64,000 nt of DNA from Sphingobacterium detergens (GCF_003610355.1 NZ_RAPY01000001.1:2286500-2350499); one strand, 5' to 3'; counted from the first letter of the stretch, positions 34,576-43,494 are shown. Numbers and translations: made by a program. The notes: generated by a model not told the origin, from the sequence alone.

Positions 34576-36549
34576 CTAAGCCTGTTGCCCACTACTCCGA
34601 TCAGATGCCAGTTTTAAATTAAACTGTTTTTTTAATTCATTGGCCAAAGTCAAAGCCGTGGGTAAGTCCGTCGCATTCGGCGAAGTAACATCGGCTATAG
34701 CTCCAGACTGTTTCACTACACCAACAGCATCGACCTGCGCTTCATTTTTTGATGTTATGACCGTTAACCATTCACCCGCAATATTATTGGAGATTTTCTG
34801 AATATAAATATTCTCGTTACCTGATGACCTAAACGGCATATAATAACGTGTCGCATAAAGATTAGCAACCTCAACTTTCAATGTACCGGCAACTGCTGCA
34901 CCAATTGGAAGACCATTAATACTTGCGGCTATGGTATCATTTGTAATATTATATAAACCAGGAATGCTGAAAGTATCTTGATTTGCATCGCCAATATTTT
35001 CCCCAGCGATTAAATTGCGCCTAAAACTTACAGATTGGGACAACTTAAAATTAGGGGTATTGAACAAAGCTGTCAACGTCGCCTGTGATTCCAATCGGAT
35101 ACGATTGCCATTCCCCCAGAAATTATTGGTATCGAAGGTCCCTGATTCCAATAAATACCCGCCAACTTTCAGTGAGTTATAAAACGTATTTACATCGATT
35201 TCATTGCCATAACTTTTAGATCCGGTATTCGCACTTGAGTCTAATACAATACAGGCAACTGGTGCCACAGTCGCTACTCCCCACCGATTAAAGTTATTGC
35301 CCTGGATCTTGGAATTTGTTACTCCCTCTGACAAGATGGAAGCCCCTGAACTGGTCGTGAAATTGTTGTTACTAATGATTGTTTTATCTATCCTGTCGGC
35401 ATGAACAGCACCTTTGGAATTGTAAGGCGGATTGGTTCCGGTATCTGAATAACGTTGTGCATGATCGACATTAATCGACGTAATATTGCTATTAATAATA
35501 TTACCTGCTTTAATAAAATAACCTAAAAGTGTATAGTCAAGATTACCGGTCACAAGACTATTGACGAGATTACCCATAAAGAATGTGTTAAAACTGTCGC
35601 TAAAGTTACCAACGATATCAAATCCATAGCCATCTGTCGTCTTATTATTGATCAATGCAAAATTTTCCCGATTGGCATTGCCACTATCAAATGAATGGAA
35701 GAAATTGTTCCATATCCGATACCCTCTGGCGCTGCCACCATATTTCCCCAACGTATTGAACTGTTTAAATACCACACCATTATGACCACCGCTAAAAGTA
35801 TTGTGCTTAACGGTGACCTGACGTCCCCAAAATTCCAGATGGGTCTCGGCATTACCAAAGTCACAGCCTTCGATCACCGCATCAATGTTATTTTCCAGAT
35901 CATCTTTCCATGGATCGCCAGAGTTTGGGTACTCATCGACTCTTTTGAACAGTACGGCCACAGAACTTGCGATGTTAACCGATCGCCCCCTAATGGCCAC
36001 ATCTTTAAATGTCGTTCCCTGTGAGTAGTTTCTTATGGTATATAGGTCCGTAGAGCTTGCCATCAATTCGATACAGGATTTAACAGAGGAATTATTCCCT
36101 TGTTCGCTAACAATGTCCCCTCCTAGGCTATTATAGGGTACACTGAGTATTTTTGAAGTATAGAATTTCCGCCCCGGAAGACTGATGCATTTCCCCTTGC
36201 CTGCACAATAGTTTAACGCATTTTGTAAATAAGGATAATCATCGGGATGTGGTGGCTGTCCGCCTGTTTCGACACCTTTAGCGCCAAAATATAGCACATT
36301 CACGTTACCGACGAAATTATGGATCAATTTAATTCCTCCAGTTGCAATTACGCTGCCGCCATCCTCTGGTCCAGGATCAGTTGAAGAGAGGTAATACATA
36401 ATCGGCTCTGGGGTATCTCCTTCTTTGTAATAGCCCAGTAGCTTAACTCCCGAATAGACTGGATATGTTCCTTGCAACCATGCAACCTCATTTGCAGAGA
36501 GATCTTTCATCTCTTGCATGATGTTCTTAATTAAAAATTGATTTGCCAT
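34576..36549 (-). CDS. Right-handed beta-helix protein (pectate-lyase-like), paralogue 1
   Basis: The start is ATG 36549 (MANQFLIKN), since the 79 extra upstream codons derive from a gene remnant and run through the conserved leader and promoter. The 657-residue protein has an N-terminal domain (YSGVKLLGYYKEGDTPEPIMYY, SVIATGGIKLIHNF) shared with the protein at 48973-51459. A parallel beta-helix follows (about 85-460), seen as serial N-N-x-F and G-N-x-x turns (GGHNGVVFKQFN, IVGNFSDSFNTF, IISNNNFTTSSG). A C-terminal domain ends ANELKKQFNLKLASDRSSG. No signal peptide is present. Such proteins resemble tail-spike or polysaccharide-binding proteins; enzyme activity cannot be claimed. Confidence 0.75.
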   Translation of the reverse strand: MANQFLIKNIMQEMKDLSANEVAWLQGTYPVYSGVKLLGYYKEGDTPEPIMYYLSSTDPGPEDGGSVIATGGIKLIHNFVGNVNVLYFGAKGVETGGQPPHPDDYPYLQNALNYCAGKGKCISLPGRKFYTSKILSVPYNSLGGDIVSEQGNNSSVKSCIELMASSTDLYTIRNYSQGTTFKDVAIRGRSVNIASSVAVLFKRVDEYPNSGDPWKDDLENNIDAVIEGCDFGNAETHLEFWGRQVTVKHNTFSGGHNGVVFKQFNTLGKYGGSARGYRIWNNFFHSFDSGNANRENFALINNKTTDGYGFDIVGNFSDSFNTFFMGNLVNSLVTGNLDYTLLGYFIKAGNIINSNITSINVDHAQRYSDTGTNPPYNSKGAVHADRIDKTIISNNNFTTSSGASILSEGVTNSKIQGNNFNRWGVATVAPVACIVLDSSANTGSKSYGNEIDVNTFYNSLKVGGYLLESGTFDTNNFWGNGNRIRLESQATLTALFNTPNFKLSQSVSFRRNLIAGENIGDANQDTFSIPGLYNITNDTIAASINGLPIGAAVAGTLKVEVANLYATRYYMPFRSSGNENIYIQKISNNIAGEWLTVITSKNEAQVDAVGVVKQSGAIADVTSPNATDLPTALTLANELKKQFNLKLASDRSSGQQA

Positions 36550-36653
36550 ATTTTCTTTTCTTTTAAAGTGTATAGCAAAAGTAGGCGGGCTGGTACCGCT
36601 ATTTGAGGAAAAGAAGGGGTATCTAAGCGGTAGTGGCGAGATACCGAAAAGTC
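36541..36653 (-). repeat. 113-bp conserved leader, copy 1 (direct repeat with 51451-51563)
   Basis: This segment covers the first codons and leader of beta-helix paralogue 1. It differs from 51451-51563 by one base, although the coding regions beyond it are well diverged. It holds a minus-strand -7 element TACTTTTG (36576-36583) and short inverted motifs. The two copies lie in the same orientation 14.9 kb apart. Confidence 0.85.
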
Positions 36654-36713
36654 GGTCATCATGAAAGCACTCATGTGTAAAACAACGAAAATAGGCCGAT
36701 CGCCCACTAACCC

Positions 36714-36786
36714 GATCAGATGCCAGTTTTAAATTAAACTGGGTTTTCAGCTCATTAACCAACGGTGGAGTTGTCAGGAATTCCAT
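36714..36786 (-). pseudogene. 3' remnant of a lost beta-helix paralogue
   Basis: Translated on the minus strand it reads VNELKTQFNLKLASDRVSG, nearly the same as the C-terminus of the adjacent beta-helix gene (ANELKKQFNLKLASDRSSG). It lies upstream of the gene's own promoter, in frame with it by chance, so it is the tail of an earlier upstream copy that has been deleted. Confidence 0.65.
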
Positions 36787-36824
36787 CGCTTTTCGGAGAA
36801 GCTGCTAGAATAAATTGGAAAGTG

Positions 36825-36965
36825 TTATGATAAGGATGGTTCATATTGGATCTCATTTATTCCATCAAAAAGACCATAGGAGACCTTAGCTGTAATGATT
36901 CGGATTTCAATTAGCTCGAATTTATGCTGTTCTAAATCAAAATCTATATATTCATCAACTGCGAC
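36825..36965 (-). pseudogene. Truncated gene fragment of unknown origin
   Basis: An open minus-strand frame of 46 codons with coding character (AVDEYIDFDLEQHKFELIEI and later VSYGLFDGINEIQYEPSLS then a stop) but no start. Upstream the sequence changes abruptly into a beta-helix gene fragment. It appears to be the 3' end of a gene cut by recombination. I do not recognise the family. Confidence 0.45.
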
Positions 36966-37090
36966 CCGGAATTATAAGGCGGATTGGTTCCGGTATCTGA
37001 ATACCGTTGTGCATGATCGACATTATTCGACGTAATATTGCTATTAATAATATTACCTGCTTTAATAAAACAATCTAAAAGCGCATACTC
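36966..37090 (-). pseudogene. Internal fragment of a beta-helix gene
   Basis: About 120 bp that match the interior of the intact gene near 35415-35535 with only scattered differences (for example the shared stretch GGCGGATTGGTTCCGGTATC). It has neither end of the gene, so it is a remnant of a second copy. Confidence 0.75.
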
Positions 37091-37195
37091 AATATCAGTA
37101 TTTATAAAATTATCTAAAAAAATATTTCAAATCATAAAAATATTTTGACTTAACAGAAACATAACATTACCAATACAACTATTTAATATATGTAA

Positions 37196-37222
37196 ACTAT
37201 TTTTAGCGAAACTAAAAATAGT
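37196..37222 (+). promoter_or_regulatory. Perfect hairpin directly before the RiPP precursor start
   Basis: ACTATTTTTAG and CTAAAAATAGT form an 11-bp perfect inverted repeat with a 5-nt loop. It ends six bases before the precursor ATG, so in RNA it would cover the ribosome landing site; in DNA it could be an operator. Confidence 0.5.
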
Positions 37223-37228
37223 CTTTAT

Positions 37229-37435
37229 ATGAAAAAATTAAGAAAACTTAGTTTCACCGAACTAACAAAATCCGAGATGAAACAGGTAACTGGTGGATTT
37301 ACGGATCCTCGTCCTTATTCAACAACCTCCTCAACCACGATCGTAGGTATCACGTTTGTCGATGGTAAAGAGAATAAGCAAGATCATTATACTGATGATG
37401 AAACAACTAACGATTATCAGATGGATTACGCTTAA
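37229..37435 (+). CDS. Grasp-with-spasm type RiPP precursor with GG leader
   Basis: The 68-residue peptide has the leader of the Bacteroidota GG-type natural-product precursors: LRKLSFTELTKSEMKQVTGG at about residues 4-23, with GG as the cleavage site for a C39 peptidase. The core of 45 residues starts FTDPRPYSTTSSTTIVG and is rich in Ser, Thr, Asp and Glu, with three Lys and no Cys. Lack of Cys rules out lanthionine chemistry; ester or amide links between Ser/Thr/Lys and Asp/Glu, as made by ATP-grasp ligases in microviridin-like pathways, fit. It is the first gene of an AT-rich plus-strand operon that runs to 47000, with the maturases directly downstream. Confidence 0.85.
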   Translation: MKKLRKLSFTELTKSEMKQVTGGFTDPRPYSTTSSTTIVGITFVDGKENKQDHYTDDETTNDYQMDYA

Positions 37436-37446
37436 ATTTCGGTGTA

Positions 37447-37472
37447 GTGTAGCGCCAGCAAAGGCGCTACAC
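37447..37472 (+). terminator. Attenuator-like hairpin between precursor and maturase genes
   Basis: A perfect 10-bp stem (GTGTAGCGCC / GGCGCTACAC) with a 6-nt loop but only a weak T-stretch (AATCTTTAAAT). It probably lets part of the transcripts stop, so that more precursor than enzyme is made, or protects the precursor mRNA 3' end. Confidence 0.65.
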
Positions 37473-37495
37473 AATCTTTAAATATAAGAAGAAAA

Positions 37496-38491
37496 ATGTC
37501 AATTGCAATTGTATCCACTGACGGTGACCAATCTACTTTCAACGTAATAGATTGGATTCATTTTTACAAAGGAGAAGCCCTCTTGCTGACCAATACGGAG
37601 AAAATCTGTCTCAATAAAATAGAAGTATCCAAAGGCAATAAAATGTCTTTTGCATATGGAAATGAACAGATTAATCTAGATAAAATAGAATCTTTTTGGC
37701 ATAGAAGAGGGAATTTTTCAATTCAATCTTATAATCAGGTTTTTTCGAATGATTTTCCATTCTTCGCAGAACTTACTCAACATCTTTCATTAGAGGAGCG
37801 AAAATTAAAAGAGTTCATAGCATATCAGTTAAAATCAAAGCGTCATCTAGGCAATATATTTAAATCGAGCCTGAATAAATTGATTGTACTAGAAGAAGCT
37901 CAAAATCTTAATATTATAATACCTAAGACTTTGATCACAAATCAAAAGCGAGAATTACAAGCTTTCAGATTAAAATTCGGACAGGTAATATGTAAATCAA
38001 TCTCTGAGGCTTTTACAGCACACAAAATAGATATCGGAATACTTAGTTTATACACATCTATAATAACAGATGAAAATATGGATCAATTAGATGCATCATT
38101 TCCTCTGACGCTCTTTCAAGAAAAGATCGAAAAAAAATATGAATTGCGGATCTTTTTTATTGAAAACCGTTTTTATACAATGGCAATTTTTTCTCAAAAT
38201 GACAAAAAGACAAGTGTAGATTTTAGAAAGTATAATTTTATAAAACCTAATAGAACAGTTCCTTTCAAACTTCCAAAGCATATTGAGAAAAAACTAATAA
38301 AGTTAATGAAAAAATTGGATTTAAATACTGGATCCATTGACATGGCTGTTACTCCAAATCAGGAATATGTATTTTTTGAAGTTAATCCTATCGGTCAATT
38401 TGGCATGACTTCTTACCCATGTAATTACCACTTAGATAAAGTTATAGCAGAATTTCTATTGAATAAAAATAAGACAGATGAGCAAGCTTGA
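37496..38491 (+). CDS. gwsG: Grasp-with-spasm ATP-grasp peptide maturase
   Basis: The 331-residue protein has the layout of GwsG/MvdD-like ATP-grasp ligases: an N-terminal recognition part (about 1-100, with WHRRGNFS as in related ATP-grasp maturases), a central domain (SLNKLIVLEEAQNLNIIIPKTLIT, FGQVICKSISEA with the ATP-binding Lys) and a C-terminal grasp (NTGSIDMAVTPNQEYVFFEVNPIGQFG), where the Asp, Glu and Asn that bind magnesium are seen. Such enzymes activate a side-chain carboxylate with ATP and join it to a hydroxyl or amine, making ester or amide rings. It is followed by a small gene and the SPASM partner. Confidence 0.9.
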   Translation: MSIAIVSTDGDQSTFNVIDWIHFYKGEALLLTNTEKICLNKIEVSKGNKMSFAYGNEQINLDKIESFWHRRGNFSIQSYNQVFSNDFPFFAELTQHLSLEERKLKEFIAYQLKSKRHLGNIFKSSLNKLIVLEEAQNLNIIIPKTLITNQKRELQAFRLKFGQVICKSISEAFTAHKIDIGILSLYTSIITDENMDQLDASFPLTLFQEKIEKKYELRIFFIENRFYTMAIFSQNDKKTSVDFRKYNFIKPNRTVPFKLPKHIEKKLIKLMKKLDLNTGSIDMAVTPNQEYVFFEVNPIGQFGMTSYPCNYHLDKVIAEFLLNKNKTDEQA

Positions 38492-38678
38492 AAAACTTAA
38501 AAATTATGTTGATTCCGAGCTTATAAACGCTTTACCAGTAGGTTTTAGGAATTTGGAATATAGAGAAAACAATGGTATGCACTCAATTAAGGTCGTTTGT
38601 GTTGCCCGATATAAAACTAAGCAATATAATGTCATTTCCCATTTTAAACCAATCTCTAAATGTTTGACGAATCTATAA
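38478..38678 (+). CDS. Small protein between ATP-grasp and SPASM maturase genes
   Basis: A 66-residue frame with an ATG overlapping the end of gwsG by 14 nt and ending 19 nt inside the next gene, the tight coupling expected for a real gene of the operon. The product has a helical start (KLEKLKNYVDSELINALP) and a strand-rich second half (FRNLEYRENNGMHSIKVVCV, KQYNVISHF). The size and helix-strand order could fit a peptide-binding accessory protein, but no family is recognised. Confidence 0.55.
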   Translation: MSKLEKLKNYVDSELINALPVGFRNLEYRENNGMHSIKVVCVARYKTKQYNVISHFKPISKCLTNL

Positions 38679-39691
38679 AAGATAAGTATTTCAAAACCTA
38701 CGCCAATTGCATCCCCGTAAAAGGCGCATCAAGATCATTAATTTGTGACGTTCAAAGGGGAAGTTATGATTTTATTACAAATGATTTATATGATATATTA
38801 TTAGATCAATCAAATGCTCCTATTAAAGATATTTTATCATTCTATGGTGATGAAAATGAAGAGGTCCTGCTGGAATATTTTGATTTTTTGCATAGTAGGG
38901 AATATATATTTTTTTGTGATCCTCATGAACTTGATTTATTTCCAGATTTGGATCTCAGTTGGCACAGTCCCTCGCTTTTGACTAACGCAATTATCGATGT
39001 CGGTATAAATTTTCAACACAATTTCGTCAAATTATTTAAAGAGATTGAAGCTTTGGGTTGTAAAGCTATCCAAATACGATTTTTCCGACCAACTGAATTG
39101 ACTGAGGTTGCTGATATTTTAAAATTATTGGAAAAAACATCAATTATTTCAATTGAACTGTTCCTACCTTTTATATTCAACTTAAATAATACCGAGTTAT
39201 ACCAGCTAGTCCTTTCCAATCTTCGAATTAATATGCTCGTTTTCCATTCGGCTCCCAGGGAAAATTATTTTGATGTAAAAGAAGAATTCAATGCAAAAGT
39301 AATTGTAACAAGTCAGAAAATAAATGATGAATCCCATTGTGGAGTCATCTCAAAAGAATACTTCACGATAAACATAGAATCATTTACTGAATCATTGAAT
39401 TATAACAGCTGTTTAAATAGAAAAATATCGATCGACCAATATGGTTACATAAAGAATTGTCCTTCCTTGAATATCACGTATGGACACACAGAAAATGACT
39501 CCCTGTCAAGTGTGATAGACTCAGCACAATTTACCTCCTATTGGAAAATTAATAAAGACCAAATTGAAATTTGTAAAGATTGCGAATTTAGGTATATATG
39601 TACAGATTGCAGGGCCTATACATCTAATAATAACCTCTACTCAAAACCCGCCAAATGTGGCTATAATCCTTACACAGAAACCTGGGATTAA
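38660..39691 (+). CDS. gwsS: Grasp-with-spasm SPASM-domain peptide maturase lacking the radical SAM cysteine triad
   Basis: The 343-residue protein resembles GwsS-type maturases. The N-terminal 240 residues follow the order of radical-SAM peptide maturases (RGSYDFITNDLYDILL, a YFDFLHSREYIFF winged region, then barrel-like strands), but no CxxxCxxC motif is visible. The C-terminal SPASM domain (about 250-343) has the Cys set SCLNRK, IKNCPS, EICKDCEFRYICTDC and AKCGY for auxiliary iron-sulfur clusters. It may therefore bind clusters and substrate without generating a 5'-deoxyadenosyl radical. It pairs with the ATP-grasp enzyme by definition of the system. The next gene starts within its stop codon (TAATG). 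Confidence 0.88.
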   Translation: MFDESIKDKYFKTYANCIPVKGASRSLICDVQRGSYDFITNDLYDILLDQSNAPIKDILSFYGDENEEVLLEYFDFLHSREYIFFCDPHELDLFPDLDLSWHSPSLLTNAIIDVGINFQHNFVKLFKEIEALGCKAIQIRFFRPTELTEVADILKLLEKTSIISIELFLPFIFNLNNTELYQLVLSNLRINMLVFHSAPRENYFDVKEEFNAKVIVTSQKINDESHCGVISKEYFTINIESFTESLNYNSCLNRKISIDQYGYIKNCPSLNITYGHTENDSLSSVIDSAQFTSYWKINKDQIEICKDCEFRYICTDCRAYTSNNNLYSKPAKCGYNPYTETWD

Positions 39692-40704
39692 TGAAAATAA
39701 AATATATGAAAATAAATTTGATTTTGTCATCCATTTTGGTCATTCTGATGTCTCTCTTTTACTCAATCAGTTTGGCCCAGAATATAGCGGATTATAATAA
39801 GAATATAAGATTAGCTGAAAAATTTTATTTAGAAAAAGAATATAGAAGTGCCGCCAATCTTTATTCCACGGCATTTACCGCGAATGGAAATCGTGGTACA
39901 GTTCGTGATCGTTATGAAGCAGCGCGCTGTTGGTCGCTAGCCGGAATACCTGATTCGGCCTTTCTATACCTGACCAAAATTTCTCAAGCTGGGTTTACCG
40001 AATTTGACGAAATTATTCAGGACACCGCATTTAACCTTTTTAATAAAGATGTTAGATGGCCAAAAATTGTTGACAGCATTAAATCAAATTTCATAAATCA
40101 GGATAAAGATGTCAGATGGCAATTTAAAAAACTTAATAAACCGGTAATGGCGATCTTGGATACAATTTATCATGATGACCAAAATCCCAGAAATTTATTG
40201 CAGAAGATTATTGCTCAAAAAGGAGAATCTGATCCTCAAATACAGTCGATTAATCTCTACATGCATCAAAAAGATTCAATAAATAGAGAAAAAGTAAAAA
40301 AAATTATCAGCGAATTTGGTTGGTTAGGAAAAAACGAAGTAGGACAACAGGGTAATCAAACCTTGTTTTTGGTCATACAGCATAGCGATCTGGCCACTCA
40401 AATTGAGTACCTGCCAATAATGAGAAATGCGATGAAAGAAGGAAAAATGTCATCTGCAAGCTTTGCAATTTTCGAGGACAGGGTGGCCCTTCAACAAGGA
40501 AAGGAACAAATTTATGGAAGTCAAATCGCACAATTGGGGAACGGCAAATTTTACGTGCTACCTATGATTGACCCAATAAATGTGGATGAACGAAGGGCAC
40601 AAGCCAGACTCATTCCAATAAGCGAATACCTAAAAAAATTTAATATAATCTGGAGTATTAAGCGGTACAAAAAAGACTTATTGGACGCAAGCAAAGCACA
40701 ATAG
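39691..40704 (+). CDS. Secreted TPR-like / DUF6624 protein
   Basis: The 337-residue protein has an N-terminal signal peptide (INLILSSILVILMSLFYSISLAQ), a TPR-like helical part (AEKFYLEKEYRSAANLYSTAF, YEAARCWSLAGIPDSAFLYL) and a C-terminal region matching DUF6624 (WLGKNEVGQQGNQTLFLVIQ, EDRVALQQGKEQIYGSQI). The start codon overlaps the preceding stop, so it is in the operon. Its role is unknown; a periplasmic or surface location would suit handling or self-protection against the exported peptide. Confidence 0.8.
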   Translation: MKIKYMKINLILSSILVILMSLFYSISLAQNIADYNKNIRLAEKFYLEKEYRSAANLYSTAFTANGNRGTVRDRYEAARCWSLAGIPDSAFLYLTKISQAGFTEFDEIIQDTAFNLFNKDVRWPKIVDSIKSNFINQDKDVRWQFKKLNKPVMAILDTIYHDDQNPRNLLQKIIAQKGESDPQIQSINLYMHQKDSINREKVKKIISEFGWLGKNEVGQQGNQTLFLVIQHSDLATQIEYLPIMRNAMKEGKMSSASFAIFEDRVALQQGKEQIYGSQIAQLGNGKFYVLPMIDPINVDERRAQARLIPISEYLKKFNIIWSIKRYKKDLLDASKAQ

Positions 40705-40774
40705 GTCAAAATGATAAAAATCAATTCATTTATTAACGACTCTATTCTACTAATTTTAGTTAAAAAAAATAATC

Positions 40775-41206
40775 ATGAATACTTACAAAGTAGTAGCCGA
40801 CATGACTGCAGATTTATTTCACAGAGGTCATGTAAATTTTTTACATAATGTAAAAAACTATTTTAAACCAGATGACGTGCATTTAACAATAGCATTGCAT
40901 ACTGATGAACAAATTTTTTCATACAAAAAGAGATATCCTATTATGGATTTTGAATGTCGGAAGGAAGTGCTCTTATCATGCCGCTATGTAGACCATGTTA
41001 TCACTGCGCCAGATATCTTTGACAACAATTTTATATCTCCTTTTGATTATCTTATCCATGGTGATGATGTATTAAACTGGCCTCCGGAGCTGATACATTT
41101 TTATTATGGCACAGCTAAATCTCTCAATAAATTCCTATTAATCCCATATACAAAAGGTATCTCAACAACAATTTTAAGAGAATCACTTAAAAATGGACAG
41201 GAGTAG
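40775..41206 (+). CDS. Cytidylyltransferase-like nucleotidyltransferase
   Basis: The 143-residue protein is the length of glycerol-3-phosphate/choline-phosphate cytidylyltransferases and has the motif HRGHVNFL (residues 17-24) of the HxGH superfamily, along with a TALHTDEQ-type strand and a final GISTTILRES, the equivalent of the RTEGISTT motif that binds CTP. It should make a CDP-alcohol or another nucleotide-activated group. In an export-peptide operon with a LicD-type transferase nearby, a phospho-alcohol (choline, ethanolamine or glycerol) decoration is a reasonable guess. The specific substrate is not known. Confidence 0.85.
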   Translation: MNTYKVVADMTADLFHRGHVNFLHNVKNYFKPDDVHLTIALHTDEQIFSYKKRYPIMDFECRKEVLLSCRYVDHVITAPDIFDNNFISPFDYLIHGDDVLNWPPELIHFYYGTAKSLNKFLLIPYTKGISTTILRESLKNGQE

Positions 41207-41253
41207 ATCAAAATCTTATACAAGATCAACGATATAGATACGATACTTAGATT

Positions 41254-43494
41254 ATGGGAGAAATAAATTTCGAATACTCGCCCCTGGACAGAATCATCAA
41301 CTATCTAACCCTATGTGGGGCATTTGAGAATGTAGATGGTCTTAATGGAAAGCTAGGGATTGCAATCTTTTTGTATGAAGCGGGAAAAATGAAAGAATAT
41401 CAATACCTGAATGATCTATCGGATCTATTAGTCGAGGAAACTTATTCTTCTTTAGGCACAAACAATCTATATGATTTTGAATCTGGAATTACGGGCATCG
41501 GAGTGGGATTGCTGTCGTTAAATGAGAGAGGAAATATAGAATTTGACGATATAGACGAATCTTTTGAAGAAATTGACGAGATGATATTCGATCATCCCTC
41601 CCAATCGAACTCGTTTCTCGTGGATAATCTTTTATATCTCTTATTTAAAGCTAAAACATCTGTTCAACAGGACGACACGTGTGAACTTATTAAAGAAAAA
41701 ATTAATGGCAAAATCGATTTATTCTCAATTTCGGGAGAATGCTATCAAAGTGCGAAAATACTAGTTAAAATCAACGAATGTCTTTTAAATATTCATCGCC
41801 TGAATATCAAATATGAGGACATCCTTACCAATGCTATAAATAGTTTACACATTATCGAAAGGAATCTTCATTGTCACGAATATCTCTCATACTCACTTAT
41901 CTTACTCAATCAATTGGAGAAGATGTATCAACGAGATATTCTACAAATATCTAAAGAAAAACTCAGTTTCATATGTACTGCTTTAAAAAATGCGTTTAAC
42001 AATTGCAGCCCGGGGACTAAATTAAACGTCCTTGCTAATCTTTACTCCCATAGTATTTTGTTTGACGGAAAATTTCCATCAACAACTGATAATGTCATAA
42101 TAGATCCAAATACAATCGAATATCAGGCAAACCAAGCAATTAAAAATAAAAATATTGAAATATTGATAGGGCTCGGTCATTATTTGCTTTCGTCAAAATG
42201 TCTAATTCAAACAAAAGAGACCGACAATAAAATTGGTTCTAACCGTCCCAATGTCGTAATGATTCTACCTGAAACTGAAGCACTCAATTATGGAATCGGA
42301 AGTTATATAGATAGTATCGAAAAAAATGCCCCCCATAATCAGTTTAATCTGCACTTAATTTATATTAAACCAAGTTTTGAGGAATTCGAAATGTCCCTAA
42401 CAAAATTCGGTTCATTTCATTACTATTTGCCTATAAATCTCCTAACGGATGGGAATACCAATGCAAATAAACAAAAATCAATACAATTTATTTCGCACTT
42501 TTTATTAAATAGACTTACTAGACTAGAAAACTTGGTTTTTCATATTAATTATCTGGCAGCCTATGAATATATTAAAGTTTTGAGGCAAAAATTAACATTT
42601 CGATTGATAAGTGTTATACATTTCTCGAGTAGGGACCTCTATTTAAATGGCAATTTAACCACTCTTGATAAAATATGGAAAGACAGAAAAAAGAAAATTT
42701 ATTCATCCAATAATTACGAAAACTTAATAGCGATTTTTAATATGGAAGAAGATCTATATTTTAATTCTAACCATATCGTTGTTGTAAATCAGTATTTGTT
42801 CAATTCGTTGGTTAAGTACTATAATGTACCCAAAACTAAAATTTCTGTCATTGAGAATGGCCTTAAATTAGAGGACAATATTCATGAAAATAATACGATG
42901 CTCAGGCAGCATTATAATATCACCAAAGAAGACACTGTCATAATTTTCACGGGTCGTCTTAGTTACCAAAAAGGAGTTGATAAACTAATATCAGCATTCA
43001 GAAAGATTCTACATGTCCATCCTAATACCTATCTTTTTATAATAGGGGATTTACAGGATAAAACATTTGTTTTATCAGCTAAAGACATTGAATCCAAGGT
43101 TATATTCACAGGGCACATTGATAAAGATATAATTAGGAGATTTTATTCAATTGCTGATTTGTACGTCATCCCCTCTCTATTTGAAGGCTGTCCATATAGT
43201 GTGTTGGAAGCTATGTCTTATAGCTTACCAATAGTCGCAACTGATACCATCGGATTAAATGAACTCTTAACTGATCGTTTTAATTGTCTTCATTCAAAAA
43301 TAAATATAAATAAAAATGGAGATCTAAATGTAGATGAGGAAGATCTGTACAAAAAAATAGTAACTCTTATTAAAAATAAAGGCTTAGCGCTCCGTCTGGG
43401 GAGCAATGCTTTTTTAACATTCAACGAAAAATATCACTGTCAAAGCATGATTGATGCATTACAAAAGGTATATCAAACTGATTCATTCGCATAA
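41254..43494 (+). CDS. LanC-like / family 4 glycosyltransferase fusion
   Basis: The 746-residue protein has two parts. Residues 1-330 look like a LanC-type alpha-toroid by its G-x-x-G-I turns (NGKLGIAIFLYEAGK, ESGITGIGVGLLSLNE) but show no Cys-His zinc site. Residues of about 340-746 are a GT-B glycosyltransferase of family 4 type: MILPETEALNYGIGSYIDSI at the start, then IIFTGRLSYQKGVDKLISAF and ADLYVIPSLFEGCPYSVLEA with the conserved E-x7-E. This resembles the Bacteroidota glycosyltransferase family (TIGR04157) found with peptide maturases. The toroid may hold the peptide while a sugar is added. The fusion is unusual. Start ATG 41254 lies 47 bp after the previous gene. Confidence 0.8.
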   Translation: MGEINFEYSPLDRIINYLTLCGAFENVDGLNGKLGIAIFLYEAGKMKEYQYLNDLSDLLVEETYSSLGTNNLYDFESGITGIGVGLLSLNERGNIEFDDIDESFEEIDEMIFDHPSQSNSFLVDNLLYLLFKAKTSVQQDDTCELIKEKINGKIDLFSISGECYQSAKILVKINECLLNIHRLNIKYEDILTNAINSLHIIERNLHCHEYLSYSLILLNQLEKMYQRDILQISKEKLSFICTALKNAFNNCSPGTKLNVLANLYSHSILFDGKFPSTTDNVIIDPNTIEYQANQAIKNKNIEILIGLGHYLLSSKCLIQTKETDNKIGSNRPNVVMILPETEALNYGIGSYIDSIEKNAPHNQFNLHLIYIKPSFEEFEMSLTKFGSFHYYLPINLLTDGNTNANKQKSIQFISHFLLNRLTRLENLVFHINYLAAYEYIKVLRQKLTFRLISVIHFSSRDLYLNGNLTTLDKIWKDRKKKIYSSNNYENLIAIFNMEEDLYFNSNHIVVVNQYLFNSLVKYYNVPKTKISVIENGLKLEDNIHENNTMLRQHYNITKEDTVIIFTGRLSYQKGVDKLISAFRKILHVHPNTYLFIIGDLQDKTFVLSAKDIESKVIFTGHIDKDIIRRFYSIADLYVIPSLFEGCPYSVLEAMSYSLPIVATDTIGLNELLTDRFNCLHSKININKNGDLNVDEEDLYKKIVTLIKNKGLALRLGSNAFLTFNEKYHCQSMIDALQKVYQTDSFA

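Noticed and set aside
36550..36786. N-terminal extension of beta-helix protein 1
   Set aside because: The extra 79 codons run through the promoter/leader shared with paralogue 2 and consist of remnant sequence; ATG 36549 aligns with the paralogue start.
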